A stretch of 64,000 nt of DNA from the NCBI RefSeq assembly GCF_008831285.2, contig NC_045140.1, positions 3,141,528-3,205,527 on the forward strand, given 5' to 3'. Origin of the DNA: Nymphaea colorata. Taxonomy: Eukaryota; Streptophyta; Magnoliopsida; Nymphaeales; Nymphaeaceae. The notes under the pieces were generated by a model. That model made no database searches, was not told the DNA's origin, and worked only from the letters and a program-made list of their open reading frames with translations. Positions 22,871 to 34,230 of this stretch are shown here, one piece after another (the stretch's first letter is position 1; each line of letters opens with the position of its first letter). The translations under genes and the position numbers were made by a program.

Positions 22871-25800
22871 CATTTTTATCGTGTCGTCAAGTTTTTAAAT
22901 TTTTAATTCTTCCTGCTTTAAATGTTTTCGTCGAGGGCGAGCAGTGAGAGAGAAGAGCTGCTTGAGCACGATTCCCCTTGCCACGGAAGGGAAGCGAAAC
23001 GGAAGAGGGAAAATAACGGGAAAATAAAAGTGCAGAAATATGCGTGCCGTCTCTGTCTGGATATTCCCTTGTCGTCCATCCTTTAATGAATTAAATTTTA
23101 TTTAATTACTTAAAATATAATTTAATAAAATCGGAGCAGACTCCACTTGCCGTTACTCTTTGGATCCCTTTGATTCTTCAACGGATTTCCATCTTTGCCC
23201 TCCATTAATATTATATTGTCTCTAAGACTCCGGCTGTCCGTCGTCAAGACGTATTGTCGTTAAGGTCGTTCATTTCAACCGAATGATATTTTTCCGTTTT
23301 TTTCCTCACTCGTTTTAAAAAAGTACGATATGTCTGCCAGTGGGGGAATTGAAATTAGCCGTAGACGGATGATGCCGGATGATTAAATATTTAAAATTTG
23401 TCACTAAAAGTACGATGGTGTATGTAAAAGCATTAGCAGCAGTAATTTTTTTTGGGGTTTTTAAGAATGGTTTATAGTGCTTTTTTGTGACGTGTTTAAA
23501 TATTTAAATATATGATAGCGTCGATTTTCTCATACTTTTATATCAGATCGGACACTTTCGCTTCTCGTGGGCTGTTTATATTTTTATAGGACAGTGCTTT
23601 GCAAATTGAAGTAGGAAATATAGGTCAGATCATTGGGAGAAAAGTAAAAAACTTAAAAAGATATAAAATTAAAAAAAATTTGAAATTGCTTCGAAAATAA
23701 TTTATAATGAATAAGGCATTCCTTGTGACAATCTTATGTTAGCAAATCAATTAATTTGATTTATCATGAATTTTATATGAATTTTAATAAATTAAAAACC
23801 ATCTTGTTGAAGGTTTTGCCTTTCAATAAATTGAGACATTGTAATACTTCTCATTGAAAAGTTTAGTCTCTGATGTAAGTTTGTGAAAAATCTTGGAGAA
23901 CTTGTAAATGAAGTTCTCAAGTAGTTGGTTGCTTTGGTTTGTAGGCTTTTGAGGCTACAATCAAAATTGTTCGGGACGAATTGGAATCTGTCCAATCAGG
24001 AGCTCAAACCCAAACCCAATATAAGAATGGTGTTAAATTCTTGCTTTTTATTAAGTAAATATTGAGATAAAGGAGGTGCGAAAGTTAACGTGATACTTGC
24101 GTAAATATTAATTTATTTTAAAAAATACGCATAATTTTTATGTTTCGAATTTGTGAAATTGTCCATAACTCTGGCGCAACTGACTTACTAATAAAATATT
24201 TGAAATAGCCCATAAAAAGACAGTTCAGAGTTTACTGCGTCTCTCACTCAATAAATCTTTTGAGTTTCTCTCTCTCTCCCTCCCTACTGTGTTATTTGGG
24301 ATTACATAAAGGAGGCTGTATTTTAAAGTGCATTGGATCTGACACAGTTGGTCACATGAAGGTCTCACAGAAAATATTTCTATTATTATGTTAGGTCTAT
24401 TAGGATATACAGAACTAGGTAGCATAACAATCACGCATTGGTGTTAACAGATCTATTAGGATATATGCAAAGCATCTTGTGTAGATCTAAAATATTCTAA
24501 ACAAAATGTGAACATGTTAATGTGGTTGCAAACACTAACTTAATGTAAATCATGTATCAGTTTGAGTTATTTTTGTAAATTTTTTTTTTCTACTATTAAA
24601 AGTTTGATGTTATATGTGCCATCCAGTTTTGGATTATTAAAAAAATATTATTAGAGCAAAGAAACAACGAGCTTAATATACCAACACCAGTGCTCTTCAT
24701 ATTCCTAGAACCACAAACAGTAGATTTCTTATTGGTGAGGGCTTCACATGCATTTGTTGCTCATCTACCTTGATTTCTTCCGCCAACTGATCTACAATAG
24801 TCCGACTTTTGATTGACTTTTGAGAAATGTACTCCAACTCATATTGCATCAGTAAAACCTTTACTGCCATACGACTATCGTTTATAATAAAAATTTTGAA
24901 AAATTATATTTCAATTACTATCAAAATTTTGAAACTATAATTTAGTAAAAGTATTAGTTACTTATAAAAAAGTGTTTGAACAGGTGGTAGAAGATTATCC
25001 ATGTGGCTTGCCATTGAAGCTTAAACATTCCTTCTATGCAACTTTTATTTTCTCCAGTCAATATCAGTGTGTTGTTCCTTTTCCCTTTTGATCATGAAAA
25101 GACAGTGAATGGACCCCTAAGAGTGGAAAAGCAGCCGCATGGAACTGATTTTCCTGCCAGCGGATCCCATACAGTAAAGTGGATCTGGATCTCGATCCAA
25201 CATGGGAATGCTGGACTCTTGTTTATGCACCAAGCGGACCGGATCTTTCTAGACTCGCTCCAGTGTTTGCGGATCCCACTTTGTTTTTCTGTCGAAAAGA
25301 AAAGGAAAAGAAAAGAAAAAAAAAAGAGAAAAGATGCTTCTTTAGATAGTCCCATCCAAATGATGCCCACATATTTTTGGCCCTGGTCCAGGTTGGTTTT
25401 CAGCCCCCATAATGCTGAACCGGACCTACTTTTTCCAAATCGAAAAGCGTACGGGTCCATATGCTATGGGTCCATTGACAACCAAGGACTAGATGGATTC
25501 ATATTGGTATATGAGTTTCAGCTAGGTTCCAGTTTTGATCCAAATCCAAATCCATTTAGCCTAGTTAGGTAACAACCATGTCTTATTAAGATCCAGTTCT
25601 GAATCTACAAATAACTGGATCTAATGACTAAATCATTGAACTTGAATCCAATAAGGTATGCAACATATGCAATTCGGGAAATATTGGATTCAACTGAGAT
25701 CCGATACCGCTCACATCCGGATCCAAATGAGACCCAATTACATCCTTGAGTGTTTGTTGAGCAGATCCAACAACAAACTTGTACAAAGAAACAATCAAGG

Positions 25801-26820
25801 CCAATTATTTGCTTTTAGAAGCCCCTTTTGCCTTTTCAGACTCGTCTCTTTTTCCCAAAAGGCCGTGAAGAAAGGGCATTTTCCAAGACATTCAAAGCAA
25901 GAGCCACAATCATAGCACTCGTTATATATACATGAGCACTCTGGTGGTCCTTGAGAAATCTCACCGTGTTTGTGAGCATTTGAATGGAATGCACCTCAGC
26001 AAGATTTGGCATCAAAATCTTGCTTTTTTTCTTTACAACAAAATAAACATCGTGACAAGATGTTTTTATCTTAGAACCTAAAAAAACGGCCAAATTCATG
26101 TTTTTAGTTAGATTGGACAAATTGAACAGGTAGTGCTTAAATCTCAACAGTTCGATTTATCATTATCATCATTATTATCATTATTGCTATTATTTTTGTA
26201 CTATTTGATCATTTTTTTTGGGTGTCCCCCTCTTCATTTACCCTCGGCCCCAAGGTCCAGGCTGCTTTTGGACGCGGGTGGAGAGCAGTATAGCTGTTAA
26301 TTAAAGTATCGTGTATCCACTTTTTGCAGTATAGAAGAGTAACATTCATAGTAATTATGACCGGTTTTTCATAGGCTTGCCTTAAGATCAATTTCCAGTT
26401 ACCAAAGTAACTGCGCGGATATAGTCACCATGCTTGAAAACTACTAACAACTCAGTTTTTCCAGCTAAAGAGAACTGAACATGTACATAGAATATCTACC
26501 TGTACTTGGAATTTGAAGACGTTAGAATTACTGCACATCAACTTAATATTTATATTGAATGACTTTCAATTAGCAGGTGTTGCAAGTAAGTTTCTAAAGT
26601 TAATCACGGGATTCCATTTGTTTATCTTTTGTGAAAGTTTGTTGTTCAAGTCATGACTACCTTTTAATCAGTTTGATCAAACGAGTGAATGACTTCTAGC
26701 TCTTTCTCCCTCTCTCTTTCTCTTTGTTCGCGTGTATATAATATTTAGGAGCTGACATCATCTCGCTGTCTTGAGCTCCATCCAGTCACTGCCATCCAAT
26801 CTAAAAATCAAGCAGGTGGG
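22871..26820. other. Gene-free region with repeat fragments
   Basis: No gene recognised. 23050-24640 is AT-rich. 24888-24962 resembles the repeat family at 30423-30602 and 32956-33138 (shared CAAAATTTTGAAACTATAAT). 25130-25760 is dense in GGATC words (for example GGATCTGGATCTCGATCC at 25182) on both strands, a low-complexity dispersed repeat; the open frame at 25036-25572 spans it and resembles no protein. A degenerate ATT/ATC triplet run is at 26158-26200. Confidence 0.5.
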
Positions 26821-26837
26821 ATTAACTATAGTTAGGG

Positions 26838-27180
26838 GTGAACACGAGCCGAGTTGAGCCTGAGTTCAGTCAGCTCGAACTCGGTTCGAGCTCGAAAATA
26901 GCTCGACGAAAGCAGCTCGAGCTCAACTCAATTAAGGCTCAACAACCTCGCAAACTCGTTTGAATATATCGACTTGATTAAGGCTCGACAAACTCGATTA
27001 AGGCTCGACAAACTCGATTAAGGCTCGAGCTCGACTCGGCAGTTACGTGTTGAGCTCAAATGCAACTCGATTATTTGAACGAGTTGACTCATGAGCTCGA
27101 GTTCGATTCATTAAACAAATGACTTGGCTCGAACTCGTTCATGAGTAGAGTTTGAATAGCTGGACTCGCCGACCGAGTTT
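26838..27180. repeat. Dispersed repeat dense in CTCGA words
   Basis: Begins near AGGGGTGAACACGAGCCGAG (26835-26854) and continues with many CTCGAGCTCGA, GACTCG and GGCTCGAC words. A short unit around AAACTCGATTAAGGCTCGAC is repeated three times near 26950-27030. A second copy of this repeat type lies at about 29785-30125. Such CTCGA-rich elements are common in plant intergenic DNA; I cannot assign the class. Confidence 0.6.
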
Positions 27181-29784
27181 TGCTCTTCAAACCAAACAAA
27201 GAAAGGCCGGAAGGACAAACCAAATGGGGAAATCCACAAATCCTACCACAAGACTTAATTTAAACGCTTCCTCCAGTTAATCATGCCACGCGACTTTACC
27301 GGGAACGTGGCTCGCCACCCTTCACTGTTCTACACGAAAGCCAGACATTTTTATAGCATAAACATTTTGCAGTAAATGAATAATATCGAACCATGATATT
27401 TTTATCGGTAGTGCCTTTTCGAGCTCAGTGTAGCAATTACTACGTCCCACTAATCGGATATACATTAGTCAATCAATTCACACATGCAAGGGCACGCCCA
27501 AGTAAAGATAACCAAATTAAGTATCACAAAATTCATATGAATTTCAGTAAGTTTAATAATCTGGATTAAACATGAATAATCTAATGTGCTGATCACATCC
27601 CTATGAATAGGCCAATCAAAACGACTAGCTCTTCTCTCCAAGGGGGTACTGTTGAACTGTACTGAAAAAAAAAAAAACTTCAATGATCGATGAAGTTCTG
27701 CTAATTTTATGGTGTGTTGAGCCTTACACGCTTCGTGGCACCTAAGAAACCAGTAAAATATTTGGCCTTGGGTAAATGAAGATCCTGTCTTTTATACGCC
27801 TTCTCCCTATCTACAACCTATAAAGAAATAAATAAACAAATAAATATATTCTTCCTATCTACAACCTACAAATAAATAAATTATATATATATATATATAT
27901 TCCACTTAGGTTAATCATGTGCACGCCTAGTGAGGTGAAGAGACAGTAAACAGCATGTGCTTTGGCCTTGGAAGCCACGTTACAGTCACATGCAGGCCCC
28001 GTAATTGCTGTAAGAGAGAGAGAGAGAGAGAGTTCAGTAGTTCACATGAAGGCAAAGAAGGAGATATTTCTTCTAAAATGTGGTGGGAGGAAATTTTGAG
28101 AGGAATCGGCGGATCTAAAACAGATTAAGAACAAGTAATGAAAAGATAAAATAACGTGAGCTCAAGATCGTCTTGAAGTCGTGACGCAGAAGTTGTGCAT
28201 TAGAATAACGTGATTTGAGAAACTACCACGCTATTTCCTTGTTGAGTGATGTAAAATTATCGGTTTTCTGGAGTCCGGTGCTGAGATACATTATAATGCA
28301 GCTGGAAGAGTAACTTGGAAGAGTCATGGCTCCTTTTCTACAAGAAAAGACATACTGTCTGAATTGAGTTTCGTCTTCTTCGCTCAAGGAATGCTCATAA
28401 GAGAAAGTTTGAATGGTACACCGCCTTTTATGGAACATGGCGTGACAAGAATTAACATGCTGCATGCATCAAACAAAAAACATTTTACTAAAAAAAAACT
28501 ATGCTCTTGGACTACATCTTCCTATTCTTATATGTTTTAGTTAGAATCCTGTATATATGCAGTTATCTAACTATACATGATATGATCATGTTTAGGTACT
28601 TATGTTAGATTTGGCGATTCTATGGAAGGTTGAATCCACCCCTCCATTCTTCCGAGGTCCTTTCAAAACTTGGCTGAGAAGTGGAAGACCCTTTAACTGG
28701 AGTGTGGCACATCAATCATTTGCAGTCTATAAGATTAATGTTCATGGGAATCAAACTGAAGACCAAACTTTCACGAGTTCGCCCAGCCTCATCAGCTACG
28801 CCTATCACTCGAAGCATAACTTATTATTAGATTTAAAAACAATATCAACAACCACATACTTTTCATATACAAAAGTAGTCTTTTTACATTATGTATTCTG
28901 ATAGTGTATAGAAACACCAAAATAGTTGTTTGATCTTGTGAAACGTCTTCTTAGTGAAGCACCATCTGCTTATTCCAACCTAATTAACAGACCGGAAAAT
29001 TCTTAGCCGGAAGGAAAGTTTTAAAGTTTTTGCTAAATGTAGGGCTCAAGTTAAAAGAGCAGTAGCTACTTTAAAACTCCTATAAGCTAGGGCTTAAGTC
29101 TGCAAGATGCCAAAGGAGTGGAATTTTTGAGATGGGTTGAAGATCAGTTAGAGTAGTGCGGTCAAAGCTGGTGGAAAGTCAGTTGGGATCACAAGTTGAG
29201 TAGAAAATGTCACAAACACATCTCTGTGGAATCTGAATCTCCTGACTTCCATGGCTGGTGCAGTGGTAGTGGTGGCAGGTCCTGTCCTCATCGTCCTTTG
29301 AGTTCTGGTGTTGGGAAGTGGGAACCTTTTTTGCTGCATGTTCCCTAGTGGGGTTAGGAGATACGGTGGCTATTTCAGTTTGGATATTGGATTGATTGCA
29401 TTTGCATATTCAGTTGATTGCATTTCAAAATGAGATTGATCGTTTGTGTTTTGGACACTAGATTGGATTTGGAATGTGGTTTAATTGAATGGATTTGTTG
29501 AAAATTGATTTGGTTGGACATGGATTTAAGGATTGGATTGGTTTTGATTTGGTTCTAAAAATTGGTTTACTTGGATCTAGAAAATTGAGGATATTGGATT
29601 TGAAAATGGTACGTTGGACCTCGATATTAGCAAACCGGGCATGTTTGGTTTTGAATAAATTGGATTTGAAGTTCAATATTGATTCAAATTTTGGTTGGAA
29701 ATTGTGCTGAATGGATTTGAAAACTTCATCGATTTGTTTTAAAAATGGCACTTGATTGAATTCGAAAACTATTTGATAGGTTTT
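27181..29784. other. Gene-free region between two CTCGA-rich repeats
   Basis: No gene recognised. It holds an AT microsatellite at about 27878-27900, a GA microsatellite at 28012-28033, and a stretch from 29380 to 29770 built of degenerate TTGGATTTG/GGATTTGAA words. The open frames at 29458-29751 in both directions are consequences of that simple sequence. Confidence 0.5.
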
Positions 29785-30125
29785 GAAAGGCTCAAGCTCA
29801 TCTCAAGTATCAAAACCGACAGCTCAAGTTTGGCTCGAGCTCGGCTTGAGCTTATGAAGCTCAAACTCAGCTTTTGTCTTGAGCTGGGCCAAGCCATTGA
29901 TTAAAAAGTAATTACTTTTGTTAAAAGCAAACAAGGGGATTTGATCACTGAACCTACCTTTTCCTAGCCACAAGAAAGGCCATTGACACGATAATGTGTA
30001 ACACCTTTTATATATTTTATTCATGAACATAAACAAGTTGGAAAGAGCCAACCCTGCATGCATAGCTTGAGCTCAACTCATTTATTTAAAAGAGTTCATG
30101 CCTTAACTTTAGCTCGAGCTCGACT
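29785..30125. repeat. Second CTCGA-rich dispersed repeat
   Basis: Contains GGCTCAAGCTCATCTCAAG, GGCTCGAGCTCGGCTTGAGC and, at the far end, AGCTCGAGCTCGACTCATAA (30110-30129). The middle part (29900-30060) is not CTCGA-rich. It is similar in kind to the copy at 26838-27180. Confidence 0.5.
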
Positions 30126-30422
30126 CATAACAAACTGAAAGGGGCTCATACAAAAGTTGGGACTCGAAATCAAAATGATATTCAGATTATCAAAATCAGT
30201 ATACATAGTGACAGTGGGTTCGTGAAGAACACACCTAGAAACAGTTCAACAAGTCTTACTTAATCTAAGGAACACGAAGTCCACAATCAAACACAACCCA
30301 TTAGAGAGAGTGGAGAGATGCATGTTTCTTATTCTTCTTTTTTTAGTATGGTATCAGAGAATTGAAGACACTTTATTCTGCCTTGCTGGTTGGCTCAGTC
30401 ATAACCAAGTCATTGGCCTTAG

Positions 30423-30602
30423 AACTAGGGCCGGAGGCAGAGCCATTTCTCCCCTCAAACTTTTAGAAAATCAAAATTTATGTGCAAAGTTTAAATGTTT
30501 TAGTTTAACTTATATAAAAAAATTTAAAAATTATATTTCGGCTCATGTTAAGATTTTGAAACCATAGTTTATCAAAAAATTCCAAGCTCCGGCTTCGCAC
30601 AG
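30423..30602. repeat. MITE-like dispersed repeat, copy inserted in the copia gag region
   Basis: The left end reads CTAGGGCCGGAGGCAGAGCC and the right end, reversed, GTGCGAAGCCGGAGCTTGGA, giving loosely matching GCCGGAG inverted ends. The AT-rich core includes TTATATTTCGGC and AGATTTTGAAACCATAGTTT. The same core occurs at 32956-33138 and partly at 24888-24962. Coding sequence of the copia gag resumes directly after it at 30607. Confidence 0.6.
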
Positions 30603-31148
30603 AATCTCTCGTGACGTCCGAAATGTCTTAAAAGAGGCGTATATTCCGCAATCAAGAGCAAAAACATTACACCTGAAAACTCAAATTCAAGAACTCAAAA
30701 AGGGAGAGGAGACTGTAGGTGAACATTTTAAATTCGTTAAACTTCGTGCACATCAGCTTGCTATTGTGTCAAAGCTGGTAGAAGAAGAGGATATTGTTCT
30801 TCATATCTCCTGCATGGGCTACCAAATGAGCTTTATATGAATTTACTTTTAATTCCCCTTTGCCATTAGCCAAAGCAACAGAATAATTATAAAGGCAGAA
30901 ACAATAAAGGAAACACTGGTGCAAAGAAACAGCAATGGTGGCAAAATAACAAAGAAAAGAGAGACAATCAAGAGGGCAGCAAGGTCTTGTGTCAGATTTG
31001 CGACAAACCAGGCACACTGCCAAGCAATGTCGCAAGATCTCTCACCTCCTCAATTCAGACGGGTCGGTCCAAGCTTTCTCTGTGTCTACCACTAATTCAA
31101 TTGATGAAAACTGGCATTCTGACTCGGTGCGTCCCATCACATCACAAA

Positions 31149-31592
31149 TAGTCGTAGCAACTTGATGCTTCAGTCTACGTAGAAAGATGAGGATGATGCA
31201 CGCATTGGTAATGGATCCACTGTGTCTATATCTCATATTGGTTCCGCTGTTCTTAGTCATGCAAATAAGAAGTTTAAGTTGAATCAGGTTCTTTACGTTG
31301 CCCAAATAAACAGGAATTTACTTTTAGTTCAGAGATTTGTGAGAGATAACAATGTTGCCTTTGAGTTCTTAGTCTTAGCAACTTGATGCTTCAGTCTTCG
31401 TATGAAGATAAGGATGAGGCACGCATTGGTAATGGATCCACTGTGTCTCTATCTCATGTTGGTTCTGCTGTTCTTAGTCATGCAAATAAGAAGTTCAAGT
31501 TGAATCAGATTCTCCACGTTGCCCAATTAAACAGGAATTTACTTTTAGTTCAGAGATTTGTGAAAGATAAGAATGTTGCCTTCAGTTCTTAC
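31149..31592 (+). repeat. 221-bp tandem duplication inside the copia protease region
   Basis: Two copies align from TAGTC-TAGCAACTTGATGC at 31149 and 31370. They share GGTAATGGATCCACTGTGTC and AACAGGAATTTACTTTTAGT, with roughly 20 substitutions. They encode variants of ARIGNGSTVSLSHVGSAVLS and NRNLLLVQRFV. The 221-bp period is not a multiple of three, so the duplication itself breaks the reading frame. Confidence 0.9.
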
Positions 31593-32055
31593 TATCTTCT
31601 TGTCAAAGTAAGGATCAACAACTGAGGGAGCTCTCCACCAGTTGCCTGTTCTGCAGGTTGATCAAAACAAGAGGATAACGTTGGAGAAAAGGCATCGATC
31701 TTTGTGTGGCGTCAAAGATTTGGTCACCTAGCTTTTGAAGTCATCCATTATGTTTTAAGTAAGTTTAAACTTCCTTTTGTTTCCGACGCTTTATTTTTTG
31801 TGATGCGTGTAAGAAAGGGAAGATCATGAATCTCCTCTTGTGAGGTAATCCAGTTACGTGGGTGCACAAGGGTGTGGAGTTCATGCAACAACACGAGAAA
31901 AAGAGGAGCCTTGAAGTATTTTAGAATTTTTTTTATACAGAAATGTATATTTAAAACTTTTTAACTTTTTCATAACCATTTTTTAATTTTTAAACATTTT
32001 ATGTTTATTTTGTGTTCTTTATTGATGCCTCTACTCGATTTTCTTGGAGAAACCC

Positions 32056-32740
32056 TTGGCTCCAATGCTCGACTCAAGTAGGTCAAGTTAATCTGAGCCT
32101 ACCCCTCCTTCCCTCTTCTACCCTATTACTATCTCTCAGTCACTTCCTTCCTTACCACCTTCTTCTTCTCCCTTACTATCCTTACATAGAACTACAGTGC
32201 TCCCGTTCTTAAGGGGTCGTTTGGTAAATAGAACATTTTATGAATGTTTTATAAATCTGCCTTTGAGCATATTTATTGACACTTAGTTTTAGTGTTCCAT
32301 GAATTTGTTCTAAACTTTACGTTAGATTCCTGAAATAGCTACAACTAAAGTATTCCAACTGCCAAACAACACTAACTCGTCTAAGAAACCATTGGCTCCA
32401 ATGCTCGACTCAAGTAGGTCAAGTTCATTTGAGAGATTGAGCCTACCCGTCCTTCCGTCTTCTACCCTATTACTATTTCTCAATCACCTCCCCCCCTTAC
32501 CACATTCTTTTTCTCCCTTAGTATCCTCACATAGAACTACAGTTGCCCCCGTTCTTAAGGGGCTGTTTGGTAAATAAAACCTTTTACGAATGTTTTATAA
32601 ATCTGTCTTAAAAATTTGAACATATTTATTGACACTTAGTTTTAGTATTTCATGAATTTGTCCTAAACTTTAGATTAGATTCATGAAATAGCCACAGCTA
32701 AAGTATTCCAACTGCCCAACAATATTAACTTGTCTAAGAC
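32056..32740. repeat. 337-bp tandem duplication
   Basis: Copy 1 starts TTGGCTCCAATGCTCGACTC at 32056 and copy 2 starts the same way at 32393. Both contain CCCGTTCTTAAGGGG followed by TGTTTGGTAAATA or CGTTTGGTAAATA and end AACTCGTCTAAGA or AACTTGTCTAAGA. The GGGG-GTTTGGTA words resemble ends of plant MITEs. The copies differ by many substitutions and a few small indels. There is no coding content. Confidence 0.85.
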
Positions 32741-32955
32741 GTCCTTGTCATTCTCATAGTCTCCTTCAAGAATTGACCTAGTCGTTGGCCTTAATAGCTC
32801 CGTATCACACACCATCCACTCCACACCCTCTCCAGATAAGATACACTATATGGTCAATTGGGCATAGGATGACATCCTTCGACCTAAGTTTTTCACTGCT
32901 AGACACTGATAAAAAATTTAAACCCAATAGCAAAAGAAAAGTTTAACGTGGTTTG

Positions 32956-33138
32956 GATCAGGAGCGGAGTCAAGGTGGGGCCGGCAGAGCCTTTGGGCCC
33001 ACTCTTTTTTTTTTTTGAAAAATTGCATGTAAAGTTAAAAAATTTTATTTTTATTTTAAAAATTATATTTCGACCCTGTCAAAATTTTGAAACTATAATT
33101 CAGTCCTCATGAAAAATTCCTAACTCCGTCCCTAGTTC
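32956..33138. repeat. MITE-like dispersed repeat, second copy
   Basis: The left end AGGAGCGGAGTCAAGG and the reversed right end GAACTAGGGACGGAGTTAGG are related. The core contains AAATTATATTTCGACCC and CAAAATTTTGAAACTATAAT, matching the copy at 30423-30602 and the fragment at 24888-24962. Confidence 0.6.
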
Positions 33139-33419
33139 AGAAACATCTTCTACATGTACAGTCCCTCCAACATTGCAATCACATGGAGGTTTCTCACCAT
33201 CTTAAAAAGAGTATTTTGCTTCTTTGAAGGAGACACATTCATCTCCTTGATTCTAGTGGACCTGTTACAACAATAGTTTTGATTATTACGCCATATCTTG
33301 TGCTCTTGACTTGTCTATCTTGGCATGTGACCAGCTGCTGCATGATCACAAGATTTTCGCTTTCTTTCATTATTGTGTGTAGCTGTTTCTGATATGGTCG
33401 ATGCATTCTCTTTAGATAT

Positions 33420-33876
33420 GGATCTGTAGTCTTCTTGGATTCCATATTCTTTACACCCCCAAGCAAACCCATAGTAGTTGTCTTTGTGGAACTCCAAGAC
33501 AGTAAATTTGGGTCTAAAAAAGATGGCATCAGCTCTACTAGATCGTCGGTCATGGCCCAATCTATATTCGAACAAGTATTGAGGGTTCAATTTGAACTAG
33601 ATCTGAGAAGAAGTTCATAAAAAAGAGTATTTTGATATACCAGAGGACACTCTTAACGTTGCCCAGTGATCTACAGTGAACTTGACATACTTTGTTCACA
33701 AAAAACGTAATATCCGGATACTTCAGAGAGATATACGGAAGAGCGCCCACTGTTGGTCAATAAATGTCAATATAAAGCAGCATTTTGAAATGGAACACTT
33801 GCTTTAATGCAGTGACAGACCCAGAAAAATTGGTTGGAAGGACACTTGTTTAAACAAACTCGAATTTGATGAGACA

Positions 33877-33922
<46 letters not shown>

Positions 33923-34230
33923 TAAATATTTAAGATTTCTATTTAAAAATAAAAAACTTTTAAGTGGCTAGTATGGGCAACTGCCCGCACCAGCCATAGT
34001 TGTCCACACTAGCCACATGTGGCTATGCCACTGCTTCAATGAGAGCTTTGGTGGAGGACATACGTAGGGGTCACAACATACTTAGCTTCAATCTTGTTGA
34101 CCCGTTGTAAAAGATAGGGAACATATTTTTGTAGAGACAAAAAATATTCCAATCTTCTTAACCTGGTTTGAAAAGAACTGCATCCATGGTGAACTCTGAG
34201 ATAATTAGTTTCTAATGCAGTTCCAACTCG
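33420..34230 (-). mobile_element. Ty1/copia reverse transcriptase and RNase H remnant
   Basis: On the minus strand, 34180-34040 reads as the distal RT segment (SLQKYVPYLLQRVNKIEAKY in mixed frames). 33750-33600 gives VGALPYISLKYPDITFFVNK followed by VKSVLWYIK, the conserved block at the RT/RNase H border of copia elements. 33560-33420 gives, across two frames, DRRSS and PNLLSWSSTK from RNase H. Frameshifts and stops make it inactive. It is split by a 226-bp insertion at 33809-34034 and abuts a long inverted repeat at its upstream end. The opposite orientation to the copy at 30.3-31.9 kb argues for a separate insertion. Confidence 0.75.
33809..34034. mobile_element. 226-bp MITE with imperfect TIRs inserted in copia RT
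   Basis: The left end GCAGTGACAGACCC and the reversed right end GCAGTGGCATAGCC match at 11 of 14 positions. The interior holds a TA microsatellite (about 33877-33918) and no coding sequence. Flanks are TTTAAT on the left and TTCAAT on the right, a possible imperfect target duplication. RT-related coding on the minus strand continues on both sides, which supports a clean insertion. Confidence 0.65.

Larger units (their letters stand above)
30349..31850 (+). mobile_element. Decayed Ty1/copia retrotransposon (PBS, gag, zinc knuckle, protease-region duplication, pre-integrase)
   Basis: TGGTATCAGAGA at 30349-30360 is a primer-binding site for initiator tRNA-Met, typical of copia elements. A gag frame follows at 30607-30840 (AKTLHLKTQIQELKKGEETV, then AHQLAIVSKLVEEEDIVLHI). 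The CCHC zinc knuckle is at 30990-31030 (CQICDKPG, then a one-base loss before the HTAKQC part). A segment following NWHSDS, between knuckle and pre-integrase, is duplicated in tandem (31149-31369, 31370-31592). A pre-integrase remnant is at about 31690-31830 (WRQRFGHLAFE, then FCDACKKGK). Frames are shifted and interrupted, so the copy is dead. Integrase core, RT and RNase H are absent, and LTRs were not delimited. The gag is interrupted by a small repeat at 30423-30602. Confidence 0.85.

Noticed and set aside
25036-25572. 178-codon open frame with an overlapping antisense frame
   Set aside because: It lies in GGATC-rich simple sequence, includes a lysine-rich run from an A/G tract, and matches no family.
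30349-34230. One large copia element spanning both remnants
   Set aside because: The gag-protease part is on the plus strand and the RT/RNase H part on the minus strand, so two insertions are simpler than one.
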